Positions 26,691-34,720 of a stretch of DNA of 54,382 nt are shown piece by piece. The stretch is taken from assembly GCA_035278025.1 (NCBI GenBank), contig DATEJK010000211.1, positions 1 through 54,382 on the forward strand, read 5' to 3'. Origin of the DNA: JAICWP01 sp035278025 (lineage in GTDB: Bacteria > Acidobacteriota > Terriglobia > Terriglobales > Acidobacteriaceae). The notes below the pieces were generated by a model. That model made no database searches. It was not told the DNA's origin and worked only from the letters and a program-made list of their open reading frames with translations. How positions within the stretch are numbered: position 1 is the stretch's first letter; every line of letters starts with the position of its first letter. The position numbers and the translations under genes are program-made.

Positions 26691-27374
26691 ATGGAGCATG
26701 CTTGCCACAGGTGCGGGAAGACGGTAGAGGACGGGGTGCCCTTCTGCCCGCAATGTGGAGCGCCGCAAATCAGGGTCATGGCCGCAGCACAGCCAGCGCC
26801 AACCCCCTCGCGTGGTTCCATCCTTGAGGGGCGCATGCCGCCGCATCCGGCGGCACTGGCGCAACTGGGTCAGGTGGCGTGGTCGCGCGGCTGGCGGGCC
26901 GCCAACCTGGCCGCCGGGCTGGGAGCCTTGGCGGCGCTGATCCTTATGCTGGCCACAGGAGTACCACAACTGGCGCTCCTGGCCTGGATGCTGGGCGGTG
27001 GCATGCTGGCAGTGGTGATTTATCGCCGGCAACACCTTAGCTCCATAACCGCCGGCATGGGGGCGCGTCTGGGCGCCATGGCCGGGCTGATGGGCTTCGT
27101 CATTTTTGGCCTGCTTTCCCTGGTGCAGATGTTGGCCATGCGCGGCAGCGGGCAGTTGCGGGCGGCGATGGAGCAAGCCTTAAAGGCCTCGGCGGCGCGC
27201 AGCGGCAACCCCGAGGCGCAGCAGATGTTGCAGCAGTTCCTGACCCCGGAAGGCATGCGCCTGCTGATTGTTCTGGGGATCGTGCTGATGCTGGTGCTCT
27301 TCGTGGCCGTTTCCACCCTGGGCGGCGCCGTTGCGGGAGCAATTTCACGCAATAGAGAGACGCGCTCACTGTAG
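26691..27374 (+). CDS. Zinc-ribbon membrane protein (unknown function)
   Basis: 227 aa. The N-terminus is a zinc ribbon with two CxxC pairs (ACHRCGKTVEDGVPFCPQCGAPQ), followed by a linker and four hydrophobic segments: about residues 72-88, 93-108, 124-142 and 191-215. ATG 26691 is preferred to a TTG three codons earlier. The ribbon would face the cytoplasm. This design is frequent in Acidobacteriota and Firmicutes for uncharacterised membrane proteins. A similar but unrelated-looking ribbon-plus-helices protein is at 46173-46694. The 3' end is followed directly by word repeats. Confidence 0.78.
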   Translation: MEHACHRCGKTVEDGVPFCPQCGAPQIRVMAAAQPAPTPSRGSILEGRMPPHPAALAQLGQVAWSRGWRAANLAAGLGALAALILMLATGVPQLALLAWMLGGGMLAVVIYRRQHLSSITAGMGARLGAMAGLMGFVIFGLLSLVQMLAMRGSGQLRAAMEQALKASAARSGNPEAQQMLQQFLTPEGMRLLIVLGIVLMLVLFVAVSTLGGAVAGAISRNRETRSL

Positions 27375-27450
27375 AAGGATTCACCGCCGAGTACGCCGAG
27401 AACGTATTTCTAAAAACCCTCCACGGCGCCCTCTGCGGCTCGGCTGTTAA
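27375..27450. repeat. Degenerate GCCGAG/CTCGGC word repeat after the zinc-ribbon gene
   Basis: Right after the stop codon: TTCACCGCCGAGTACGCCGAG (27379-27399) and, 40 bp on, CGCCCTCTGCGGCTCGGC, giving an imperfect inverted pair. The word pattern resembles the CACAGAGGACACAGAG family elsewhere in the window. Confidence 0.4.
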
Positions 27451-27547
27451 ACGCATTTTTCAGATGCCAAGGGGGGCGGTAGTTGCTTTAACGACGTAGC
27501 CACCGTCCTTGTGCTCCAGCCACGCCACCGCGTATCATGCCGCTTCG

Positions 27548-28123
27548 ATGACTGCTCAACCGGTACCTCGTCCGCCTAAACTGCGCCAAAAGGCGCAACT
27601 GATGTCCGCCTCCGAGATTGAGCGCACCCTGGTGCGCCTGGCCCACGAAATCGTGGAAAAAAATAACGGGGTGGAGGATCTGGCCCTGGTCGGCATCCGT
27701 CGCCGCGGGGTGCCCCTGGCCGAGCGCCTGGGCAAGCTCATCGGACGCATCGAGGATAAGCCTGTGCCCGTAGGCAGCCTCGACATCACTCTCTATCGCG
27801 ACGACCTCTCCACCATTGACCACAAGCCGGTGGTGCAGGAGAAGGATCTGGAATTCTCCGCCACCGGCAAGCACGTGGTGCTGGTGGACGACGTGCTTTA
27901 CACCGGCCGCACCACGCGCGCCGCCATGGACGCGCTCTTTGTCCACGGTCGCCCGCGCCGGGTGCAACTCTGCGTGCTGATTGACCGCGGCCACCGCGAG
28001 CTGCCCATCGAGGCCACCTACGTGGGCCGCATGGTGCAGACCACCGACAACGAGATCATTGAGGTGAAGCTCAAGGAAGTGGACGACGCCGAGAAGGTGT
28101 TGCTGGTGGAGCGGGAGGGTTGA
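27548..28123 (+). CDS. pyrR: PyrR bifunctional pyr regulator / uracil phosphoribosyltransferase
   Basis: 191 aa, type I phosphoribosyltransferase fold. The PRPP loop VVLVDDVLYTGRTTRAA (about 110-126) and the N-terminal helix SEIERTLVRLAHEIVEKNNGVEDLALVGIRRRG match PyrR. In Bacillus PyrR binds pyr mRNA leaders to cause attenuation when UMP/UTP is high and also makes UMP from uracil; in many Gram-negative lineages only the second role is likely. I see no convincing PyrR binding loop upstream. ATG 27548 chosen; the frame continues 13 codons upstream without support. It is the first gene of pyrR-pyrB-pyrC, 40 bp before pyrB. Confidence 0.93.
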   Translation: MTAQPVPRPPKLRQKAQLMSASEIERTLVRLAHEIVEKNNGVEDLALVGIRRRGVPLAERLGKLIGRIEDKPVPVGSLDITLYRDDLSTIDHKPVVQEKDLEFSATGKHVVLVDDVLYTGRTTRAAMDALFVHGRPRRVQLCVLIDRGHRELPIEATYVGRMVQTTDNEIIEVKLKEVDDAEKVLLVEREG

Positions 28124-28163
28124 TGCCCGTCCAGGCTCGCGAGGGCAGGCGGAGTCGCAGGGC

Positions 28164-29078
28164 ATGAGTGCGTTTGCGCGTGGGTCGCTGCTGGGCGTAG
28201 AGCACTTGCAGGCGGAAGAGATCACCGGCCTGCTGCAACTGGCGCGCCGCATGCAGCGGGGCCAACCGCGGCCCCTGTTGCGGGGCAAGACAGTGGGCCT
28301 GGTTTTCTACGAGGCTTCCACCCGCACCCGCACCTCCTTCGAAATGGCGGCCAAGCGCCTGGGCGCCATCACCCTGCTGGTGCACGCCAGCGGCTCCAGC
28401 ATCGAGAAAGGTGAATCGCTGCTCGATACCGGCTACACCCTGCGCGCGGTGGGCTGCGATGCCCTGGTCTTCCGCCATCCCAACGCCGGCGCGCCTCACC
28501 TGATCGCCGCCCACCTGGATGTGCCCGTCATCAATGCCGGCGACGGCATGCACGAGCACCCCTCTCAGGCCCTGCTCGACGCCTACACCATCCTGCAGCA
28601 CATGAAAGACCTGCGGGGCAAGCGCATGGCCATAGTGGGCGACATTTACCACAGCCGGGTGGCACGCTCCAACATCCATCTGCTCAGCAAGTTCGGGGTG
28701 CAGCTCACGCTGTGCGGGCCGCCGGAATTTGTGCCCGAAACCGCGGCCACACTGGTCAAGGGACTGCACATTACGCGGCACCTGGAAGAGGCTATCCGCG
28801 GCGCGGACGTAATCATGCTTCTGCGGGTGCAGAAGGAGCGCCTGGCGGAGATGCACTTCGACGTGGGCGAATACATCGCCAAGTACCAGCTGACCGCGGC
28901 GCGCCTGCGCCTGGCGAAGCCGGGCGCGCTGGTCATGCATCCCGGGCCTATCATTCGCGGCATGGAACTGAGCAGCGAGGTGGCCGATTCACCCCAGGCG
29001 GTCATCCGCGAGGAGGTGCGCAACGGCGTAACGGTGCGCATGGCCATTCTGGCGCGCGCGCTGGGAAGAGCAAAATGA
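28164..29078 (+). CDS. pyrB: Aspartate carbamoyltransferase catalytic chain
   Basis: Second step of de novo pyrimidine synthesis: carbamoyl phosphate plus aspartate to carbamoyl aspartate. 304 aa, the normal length. The carbamoyl-phosphate loop STRTRTSFE (52-60), Lys82 in SSIEKGESLLDT, HPSQALLDAYT (from 132) and the C-terminal MHPGPIIRGMELSSEVAD are all present. No regulatory chain gene (pyrI) is next to it, so it probably works as the trimer or with the dihydroorotase. The stop codon is followed at once by a word repeat, and pyrC starts 233 bp later. Confidence 0.97.
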   Translation: MSAFARGSLLGVEHLQAEEITGLLQLARRMQRGQPRPLLRGKTVGLVFYEASTRTRTSFEMAAKRLGAITLLVHASGSSIEKGESLLDTGYTLRAVGCDALVFRHPNAGAPHLIAAHLDVPVINAGDGMHEHPSQALLDAYTILQHMKDLRGKRMAIVGDIYHSRVARSNIHLLSKFGVQLTLCGPPEFVPETAATLVKGLHITRHLEEAIRGADVIMLLRVQKERLAEMHFDVGEYIAKYQLTAARLRLAKPGALVMHPGPIIRGMELSSEVADSPQAVIREEVRNGVTVRMAILARALGRAK

Positions 29079-29310
29079 TCAACGCAGAGAGCGCAGAGGA
29101 AGCTGGTCGCGGATCGCGCATGGGTCGGTTTCGATGGCGTCATGCCGAGAGCCTTCAGGCCCAAAGCATCCCGCGTGTGCCAGGGAAAATCGTTCGACAC
29201 TGCACGCAAGATCCTTCGCGACTGAAGTCGCTCTGGATGACGCCGACAAAGCAGAGTGTCACAGTCGACCGTCAGCCATCGGCCGGCGACTCAGGGTGGA
29301 GAAAGTAAAT
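29079..29310. repeat. Repeat-rich pyrB-pyrC spacer
   Basis: Non-coding spacer. It opens with AACGCAGAGAGCGCAGAGG directly after the pyrB stop, and later has GATCCTTCGCGACTGAAGTC and GCTCTGGATGACG (about 29209-29241). The latter resembles a widespread environmental-bacterial intergenic repeat of the form GGATCCTTCG...GGATGAC; I name it from general memory, not a search. Confidence 0.45.
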
Positions 29311-29311
29311 A

Positions 29312-30619
29312 GTGGCCAAGCCAACTGACAAAACGGGCTCTCTTCTGATTCGCGGCGGCCGGGTGATTGACCCGCTGGCGCGGGTGGATGCCGAACTGGA
29401 CGTGCTGCTGCGCGATGGCCGGGTAGCCGAGGTAACACCTCCAAAAAAGACCCGCGGCGCGGCCGACGAGACCTTCGACGCCCGCGGGCTCATCGTCGCT
29501 CCCGGATTCATTGACCTGCACGTGCACTTGCGCGAGCCCGGCCAGGCCTACAAGGAGACCATCGCCAGCGGAACGGCGGCCGCAGCCGCGGGCGGCTTCA
29601 CCACGGTATGCGGCATGCCCAACACCGTGCCGGTGAACGATTCGCCGGAAATCACCGCCTGGATGCTGCAGCCGGAGCGCGGCGCGGTGGTCAATGTCTT
29701 GCCCATTGCCGCCGTCACCCAGGGCAGCCTGGGAGAGAAGCTGACTGATTTCCGCGCCCTGCACCAGGCGGGAGCGGTGGGCTTCACCGACGACGGCAAG
29801 CCTGTTCTTAATCCCGGAATGATGCAGGAGGCGTTACGGCTTTCCGCCGCACTGCACCTCCCCGTGATCCAGCACGCGGAGGACACGCGTCACACCGCGG
29901 GCTGCTCCATGCACGACGGTTCCACAGCTTTCCGCCTGGGCTTGAGAGGGATGCCGGTAGCGGCTGAAGCCAGCATCATCGAGCGCGATGTGCAGTTGGC
30001 GCAGGCCACTGGAGGGCACTACCACGTGGCCCACCTTTCGACGGCGGAGGCCCTCAAGGTGGTACGCCGGGGCAAGCGCGCGCGAGCGCAGGTAACCTGC
30101 GAGACCACCCCCCACCATTTCGCGCTCACCGATGAGGACGTGGGCGAATACAACACCAACTTCAAGATGAACCCGCCGCTGCGCTCCGCAGCCGATCGCG
30201 AGGCCCTGCAGGTGGCTTTGGCCGACGGCACGGTGGACGCCATCGCCACCGACCACGCGCCCCACGCGCTGCATGAAAAGCAGGTGGAGTTCGAGCGTGC
30301 CGCCTTCGGAATCATCGGCTTGGAGACCGCGCTGGGCCTGGCCATCAGCAAGCTCCACCGCGACCGTGGGGTGCCCCTGGTCCGGATTGTGGAGCTGTTC
30401 ACATGCGGGCCGGCGAGGGTGATCGGTCTGAAGTCGCGCGGCAGTCTGCAGCGGGGCTATCACGCCGACGTGACCATCTTCGATCCCAAGGCGCGCTGGA
30501 CTTACGACGTGCGCAAGTCGCGTTCCCTCGGCCGCAACAGTCCGTTTGACGGCACGCAACTCGCGGGACGGATAGTGGCGACCATTGTAGCGGGGAAGAT
30601 GGTATACCGGGCCGGGTGA
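29312..30619 (+). CDS. pyrC: Dihydroorotase (class I)
   Basis: Zinc amidohydrolase that cyclises carbamoyl aspartate to dihydroorotate, 435 aa. Metal ligands: HVHLREPG (70-77), the class I Asp in GAVGFTDDGKPV (160-161), His188 in PVIQHAEDT, the His in YHVAHLSTAEAL, and the catalytic Asp in AIATDHAPHA. GMPNTVPV and ETTPHHFALTDE are also typical. Length and motifs are of class I, as in Bacillus and Aquifex, where the enzyme can pair with PyrB. GTG start at 29312 with weak ribosome site. It is the last pyr gene here; convergent dnaB follows after 576 bp. Confidence 0.96.
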   Translation: MAKPTDKTGSLLIRGGRVIDPLARVDAELDVLLRDGRVAEVTPPKKTRGAADETFDARGLIVAPGFIDLHVHLREPGQAYKETIASGTAAAAAGGFTTVCGMPNTVPVNDSPEITAWMLQPERGAVVNVLPIAAVTQGSLGEKLTDFRALHQAGAVGFTDDGKPVLNPGMMQEALRLSAALHLPVIQHAEDTRHTAGCSMHDGSTAFRLGLRGMPVAAEASIIERDVQLAQATGGHYHVAHLSTAEALKVVRRGKRARAQVTCETTPHHFALTDEDVGEYNTNFKMNPPLRSAADREALQVALADGTVDAIATDHAPHALHEKQVEFERAAFGIIGLETALGLAISKLHRDRGVPLVRIVELFTCGPARVIGLKSRGSLQRGYHADVTIFDPKARWTYDVRKSRSLGRNSPFDGTQLAGRIVATIVAGKMVYRAG

Positions 30620-30888
30620 GCAACGGAAAAAACAAGCCCTTGGCAATTAGCCCTTGGCATTTAGCCAGTTAAATGCGCAGGTGCTTTTCGAAAATCGTAT
30701 TTTTCCTGCCTCTGCGCAATTGAAATCTGAAGTTACCGTTTCAGGGGCCAAATGCTAAGTGCTAACCGCTAACGGCTGGCCATTCCTTTTCCAACAAGCT
30801 GTGGAAAAGCTTGTGGATTCGCAGACCCCGGGCTCGGCAGGTCGCTTGAATTCATCAACTTACCGGGAGTGCAGCACTCCTGGAGCAT

Positions 30889-30921
30889 GGCCTAAAGGTT
30901 GTAAATGCAACACCTTAGGCC
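30889..30921. other. Strong hairpin, 13-bp stem
   Basis: GGCCTAAAGGTTG (30889-30901) pairs with CAACACCTTAGGCC (30908-30921) with one bulge and a 6-nt loop. A second hairpin (30863-30883, GGGAGTGC/GCACTCC) lies just upstream. No T tract follows on the plus strand, so it is not a classic terminator; it could be part of a structured RNA or a convergent-gene barrier. Confidence 0.5.
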
Positions 30922-31010
30922 CGGTGCGGGAATTGGCAGTCGGAACCGTTGAGAGCCAAAAAATTTCGGGCAACCCGGCAGTTTTGCACAGAAAACCCTG
31001 ACCGGCATAA

Positions 31011-31190
31011 CCACAGAGGACACCGAGAGCACAGAGAAGTTCCTGTTTCTTTCATTTCAAGGGCAAGTCTCGGTGCCAGTGCTGGCGGCACGCAGCTAGG
31101 GCCTAACAAATGGCAAAGGGCTTGGAAAAGCGCTTAAGCAAGAACTCCGAAAATGGCTTAACAACTCTGTGTGCTCTGTGTCCTCTGTGG
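31011..31190. repeat. CCACAGAGG inverted repeat next to dnaB
   Basis: Left arm CCACAGAGGACACCGAGAG plus CACAGAGA (31011-31037); right arm ACTCTGTGTGCTCTGTG plus TCCTCTGTGG (31164-31190); about 23 of 27 positions pair. The right arm continues as TGAGAT up to the last base of the dnaB stop codon, exactly as at msrB (19159-19182). Confidence 0.75.
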
Positions 31191-31195
31191 TGAGA

Positions 31196-32554
31196 TCACT
31201 CGCTGGCGCGAGATTCGAAACGGGTGCTGCGCTTGATGAACGCCAAATCCACCTTGCCCGTGGGCCCGTTGCGCTGCTTGGCGATGATGAGCTCGGCGAG
31301 GCCCTCCAGGTCGGGATCGTCCTGCTTGTAGACTTCCTCGCGAAAGATGAAGGCCACCACGTCGGCGTCCTGCTCGATGGAGCCAGACTCGCGCAGGTCG
31401 GCGAGCTGCGGGCGGTGGTCGCCGCCGCGGCTTTCCGGAGCGCGGCTGAGCTGAGAAAGTGCGACCAGGGGCACGCGCAATTCCTTGGCCAGCCCCTTCA
31501 GGCCGCGGGAGATGGCGGATACTTCCTGGGTACGGTTTTCAAATCGCCGGCCGCCCAGGCCGCTGCCGGACATGAGCTGGAGGTAATCCACGATGATCAG
31601 GTCGAGGCGTCCCTGCGACTGCTGCAGGCGGCGCGCCTTGGCCCGCATTTCCGAAAGCGAAATGCCGGGTGTGTCGTCAATGTAGATGGGCGACTCGGTC
31701 AACTCGCCCAGCGCGGTCACCAGCTTGGCGTAGTCCTCCCGGCCCAGAAAGCCGGTGCGCATTTTGTGCGAGTCCACGCGGGCGTGGGAGCAGAGCAGGC
31801 GCAGCAGCAACGATTCACGCGACATTTCCAGGGAGAACATGCCCACCACTTTTTTATCGCGCACGGCGGCGTTCTCGGCGATGTTCATGGCGAACGCCGT
31901 CTTGCCCATGGAAGGGCGGGCGGCCACGATGATCAGGTCGGAGGGCTGCAGGCCGCTGGTCATGTTGTCGAAATCCACGAAATGGGTTTCCAGGCCGGTG
32001 ATGCGCTGGCCGCGCTCGTACAGAGCGTCGAGCGAACCGAAGGATTCCTTGACGATTTCGCGGATGTCGAGGAAACCGCGGCCGATACGGTTTTCGGAGA
32101 GATGGAAGATGGCGGCTTCGGCGGCGTCGAGGATCTCTTCCGCCGGGTCGGACTGCTCGGCGGCGCGGGCGATGGCGGTGTTGGCAGCATGGATCAGGCC
32201 GCGCAGCAGCGCCTTGTCGCGCACGATCTTGACGTAGTGCTCGATATTGGCCCGGCGGGGCAGGCCGTCGGTGAGCGAGGTCAGGTAAGCCACCCCTCCG
32301 ACCGCCTCCACCTCACGGCGGCGAGCCAATTCCTCGGTGAGCGTGACCGTCTCAATGGGCCGGGAAGTTTCCGCCAGCTCCACCATGCGCGAGTAGATGC
32401 GGCGGTGGGCGTCGAGAGCGAAATCTTCGGGTCGCAGGTGCTCGGCCGCCTGGTTATAAGCAAAGTTGTCCAGCAGGATGGCACCCAGTATGGAGCGCTC
32501 GGCGTCAACGCTGGCGGGCAGCGTGCTTTCCAGGGTGTAGTCAGTGGTCGCCAT
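31196..32554 (-). CDS. dnaB: Replicative DNA helicase
   Basis: Hexameric 5'-3' helicase of the replication fork, 452 aa. N-terminal DnaB domain (about 15-120, SVDAERSILGAILLDN), linker helix, then the RecA-like C-terminal domain with Walker A AARPSMGKTAFAMNIAEN (from residue 211), SLEMSRESLLLRLL, Walker B LDLIIVDYLQLM and the DnaB-specific LSQLSRAPESRGGDHRPQLADLRESGSIEQDADVV. ATG 32554, no clear ribosome site. Preceded by a good sigma70 promoter at 32677-32705 with a leader of about 115 nt. No intein is present. The gene stands alone rather than behind rplI as in many bacteria. Confidence 0.97.
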   Translation of the reverse strand: MATTDYTLESTLPASVDAERSILGAILLDNFAYNQAAEHLRPEDFALDAHRRIYSRMVELAETSRPIETVTLTEELARRREVEAVGGVAYLTSLTDGLPRRANIEHYVKIVRDKALLRGLIHAANTAIARAAEQSDPAEEILDAAEAAIFHLSENRIGRGFLDIREIVKESFGSLDALYERGQRITGLETHFVDFDNMTSGLQPSDLIIVAARPSMGKTAFAMNIAENAAVRDKKVVGMFSLEMSRESLLLRLLCSHARVDSHKMRTGFLGREDYAKLVTALGELTESPIYIDDTPGISLSEMRAKARRLQQSQGRLDLIIVDYLQLMSGSGLGGRRFENRTQEVSAISRGLKGLAKELRVPLVALSQLSRAPESRGGDHRPQLADLRESGSIEQDADVVAFIFREEVYKQDDPDLEGLAELIIAKQRNGPTGKVDLAFIKRSTRFESRASE

Positions 32555-32676
32555 GATGGGGAATCGGTTCGACGAATGTAGCGCGGAAAGCCGTTGTGCG
32601 TACTTGTGAATTGCGAACGCGGAATTCGGAAATCGGGGATGAAATTTGCAGGCGCATGGCTTGACTCTGGAGAAAA

Positions 32677-32705
32677 ATTATGCGGCGAATAAAAAGCGAA
32701 GTCAA
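32677..32705 (-). promoter_or_regulatory. Sigma70 promoter for dnaB
   Basis: Minus strand: -35 TTGACT (32700-32705, 5/6), 17-bp spacer, -10 CATAAT (32677-32682, 5/6). It implies an untranslated leader of about 115 nt before the dnaB ATG. Confidence 0.6.
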
Positions 32706-32806
32706 CCGCTTCCTGAGCGAGGATGCGCCCGGCTGATGCGCATCCCAGACCAAGCGCCTTGCGTTTCCCCGTTCCGCCGATACTATTCTTGGCCAGGAGA
32801 CTGCTC

Positions 32807-33724
32807 TTGCGCCCTCGCCTGCTGAAGCTGCCAGCTTGCTTTCTCGTTCTTGCCGGCGCTGCCCTCGCCCAAGTTCCGCCACCACCACCCACCCACACCG
32901 AGGTGGTGGTGCTGGGCACGGGCACACCCGAACCCTATCCCAACCGTGCCGGCACAGCGGTCGCCATCGTGGTGAACGGCACACCCTACCTGGTGGATTG
33001 CGGCGCGGGAGTAGTGAAGCGGGCGGAAGGGGCGGAGCAGAACGGCATCAAGGCGCTGAACGTCAAGAACCTGAAAATCGTCTTCATCACCCACCTGCAC
33101 ACCGATCACACGCTGGGCTACCCGGACCTGATCTTCAGCCCCTGGGTACTGCATCGCCGGGCCCGGCTGCAGGCTTATGGCCCGCGCGGGCTCAAGAGCA
33201 TGACCGCCCACATCCTCAAGGCCTGGCAGCAGGACATACAGGTTCGCACCGCCGGCCTGGAACAAGCCAACCACAACGGCTACAAGGTGGACGTGCACGA
33301 GATCTCGCCCGGAGTGGTTTATCAGGACCAGAATGTGAAGGTAACCGCGTTCCTGGTGAAACACGGCTCCTGGAAGCACGCCTTCGGCTACCGTTTTGAT
33401 ACGCCGGACCGCAGCATCGTGCTCTCCGGCGACACGGCGCCTACGGACGCAGTGGTTAAAGCCTGCAACGGCTGCGACGTCCTGCTGCACGAGGTTTACA
33501 ACCCCCAGGGCGCGGAAATGCGGGAGCAGCACTGGAAGGAATATTTCTCCGCCTTCCACACCTCGCCGCGGCAGTTGGGGGACATTGCCACGCGCGCCCA
33601 CCCCAAGTTGCTGGTCCTCTACCACCAGGTGCTGGAGCACCTGCCCGAACAGGACCTGGTGGAGCAGGTGGAACGCTACTACAAGGGCAGGGTGGTTTCG
33701 GCGCGCGACCTGGGCGTGTATTAG
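32807..33724 (+). CDS. Exported metallo-beta-lactamase-fold hydrolase (RNase Z/arylsulfatase-like)
   Basis: MBL-fold metal hydrolase of 305 aa. I place the start at TTG 32807: AGGAGA (32795-32800) lies just upstream and the protein then starts with a clean signal peptide, MRPRLLKLPACFLVLAGAALA; the frame upstream to 32723 is Pro/Arg-rich filler. Motifs: VVVLGTGTPEPYPNRAGTAVAIVV, the metal site THLHTDHTLGYPDL (HxHxDH), VLSGDTAPTDAVVKAC and a late His in LVLYHQVLEHLP. The early GTGTP and the overall layout resemble RNase Z-type or AtsA-like MBL proteins, but the signal peptide argues against tRNA processing. An exported phosphodiesterase or sulfatase is conceivable; substrate unknown. Confidence 0.85.
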   Translation: MRPRLLKLPACFLVLAGAALAQVPPPPPTHTEVVVLGTGTPEPYPNRAGTAVAIVVNGTPYLVDCGAGVVKRAEGAEQNGIKALNVKNLKIVFITHLHTDHTLGYPDLIFSPWVLHRRARLQAYGPRGLKSMTAHILKAWQQDIQVRTAGLEQANHNGYKVDVHEISPGVVYQDQNVKVTAFLVKHGSWKHAFGYRFDTPDRSIVLSGDTAPTDAVVKACNGCDVLLHEVYNPQGAEMREQHWKEYFSAFHTSPRQLGDIATRAHPKLLVLYHQVLEHLPEQDLVEQVERYYKGRVVSARDLGVY

Positions 33725-33907
33725 CTTGCAGGCATAAGACGCATAGGTGCAGAAGCCGGGAGGCATTGGGGGGGCGAGGGGAATCCAGGTACCGGAAGGA
33801 GGGGTGTCCTTCACCTTACACGTAAACGAGCGCGCTCCGAGCGCGGCTGCCGCTCCGCCGCGTGGTTTGTATGACATTGCATAAACAGGACTTGTGGGAA
33901 TGTCCGA

Positions 33908-33927
33908 GCAGTGACCATTGTCACTGC
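33908..33927. other. Perfect 8-bp hairpin upstream of a small membrane gene
   Basis: GCAGTGAC, 4-nt loop, GTCACTGC. It lies 68 bp before the start at 33995 in the 270-bp spacer after the MBL gene, which has no other strong signal. It could be a protein binding site or leader hairpin. Confidence 0.4.
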
Positions 33928-33994
33928 ATTCGCCTTGGGGGTAGAGTAGGCTGTAATTGGGCCGATAGACGCTCCCCAGGCCTTGGGGGGACAT

Positions 33995-34216
33995 ATGGGC
34001 ACACTCTTCCACGCCTTCGACGATCTGCTGACCTTCGGGACGGTCATTATCCTCGCCATGATTGTCGGCGGGATCATCGTGGTCCTCACCATGGTTGCGG
34101 ACAGCGTGTGGCTGTTTCGCGCCGCCCGCCAGCAGCACGACGAGGATGCTCAGCCCGGCTTTCTTGAGGCGCCAGAACCGCGCGAGCACGAACACCACCT
34201 GAAACGGCCCGCTTAG
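33995..34216 (+). CDS. Small one-TM membrane protein (73 aa)
   Basis: Not recognised. Short N-terminus (MGTLFHAFDDLLTFG), one strong hydrophobic helix (about residues 15-38, TVIILAMIVGGIIVVLTMVADSVW), then a charged His/Glu-rich tail (RQQHDEDAQPGFLEAPEPREHEHH). ATG 33995 has a G-rich ribosome site (TTGGGGGG); a TTG four codons earlier is possible. It converges with the next gene (34273-34656). Confidence 0.6.
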   Translation: MGTLFHAFDDLLTFGTVIILAMIVGGIIVVLTMVADSVWLFRAARQQHDEDAQPGFLEAPEPREHEHHLKRPA

Positions 34217-34272
34217 TCTCCCCTCTCTTCTGCCGAGCGTTCAGGCGGAGGTGCGTCCAGCCGAACCGAAGT

Positions 34273-34656
34273 TTATCGGTGAGGTAAATACACGAGATAC
34301 ATCCACAGGAAAAGGACGAAGAGCAGGAGCACACCCATACTCCAAGCCATGGAGACAACGGAGAAGAAGGCGCGCGCGCGATGCCCGCCGGAAAACGACC
34401 GCGCCAGCAGGACGATTCCTCCCATTTGGAATGCGAACATGGCCACAAAGCCAAAGATCAAGAAGGCTTCGTCCAATCCGCCCGCCACTGCGCCCAAGCC
34501 GGTTGCCTTCTGCTCGGAAAGCCCGCGGAATACGTTGCTCATTCCGATGATGAGGGGAATCGCGGGAGCCCAGGCCAAAACGAGGCCCCAAATAAAGCGG
34601 CCCTTTCGGAGCTTAATATCAGCTTCGAGATCCATATCGGCTGCGGAGCTTGTCAC
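34273..34656 (-). CDS. Three-TM membrane protein of unknown function
   Basis: 127 aa, not recognised. Three hydrophobic helices: about residues 21-39 (FIWGLVLAWAPAIPLIIGM), 60-85 (GLDEAFLIFGFVAMFAFQMGG) and 98-122 (FFSVVSMAWSMGVLLLFVLFLW). GTG 34656 or ATG 34635 may be the start; neither has a clear ribosome site. No neighbour suggests a role. Confidence 0.62.
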   Translation of the reverse strand: MTSSAADMDLEADIKLRKGRFIWGLVLAWAPAIPLIIGMSNVFRGLSEQKATGLGAVAGGLDEAFLIFGFVAMFAFQMGGIVLLARSFSGGHRARAFFSVVSMAWSMGVLLLFVLFLWMYLVYLPHR

Positions 34657-34720
34657 ATTTTAAGAATGAAATCAATTTTTCAAATTCACAGCGGCGATTC
34701 CAGCAGGCTGCGGAACAGCC

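Larger units (their letters stand above)
30620..31195. other. 576-bp non-coding stretch with several paired repeats and hairpins
   Basis: No plausible gene on either strand. Contents in order: TTAGCCCTTGGCATTTAGCC (30645-30664) and the opposite-sense GCTAAGTGCTAACCGCTAAC (30753-30772), an imperfect inverted pair; three near-matches to DnaA boxes (30787-30820); two tandem hairpins (30863-30883 and 30889-30921); and the CCACAGAGG inverted pair (31011-31037 with 31164-31190) that ends next to the dnaB stop. It separates convergent pyrC and dnaB. Confidence 0.6.

Noticed and set aside
30780..30960. Replication origin
   Set aside because: Only imperfect DnaA boxes, no AT-rich unwinding element, no dnaA/dnaN/gidA neighbours; dnaB alone is not evidence of oriC.
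31169..32581. 470-codon plus-strand frame opposite dnaB
   Set aside because: It is the reverse of dnaB coding sequence; product is Gly/His-rich and unlike any protein, while dnaB has full motifs and a promoter.
32783..34198. 471-codon minus-strand frame opposite the MBL gene
   Set aside because: Shadow frame; the plus strand carries a signal peptide, HxHxDH site and a good ribosome site.
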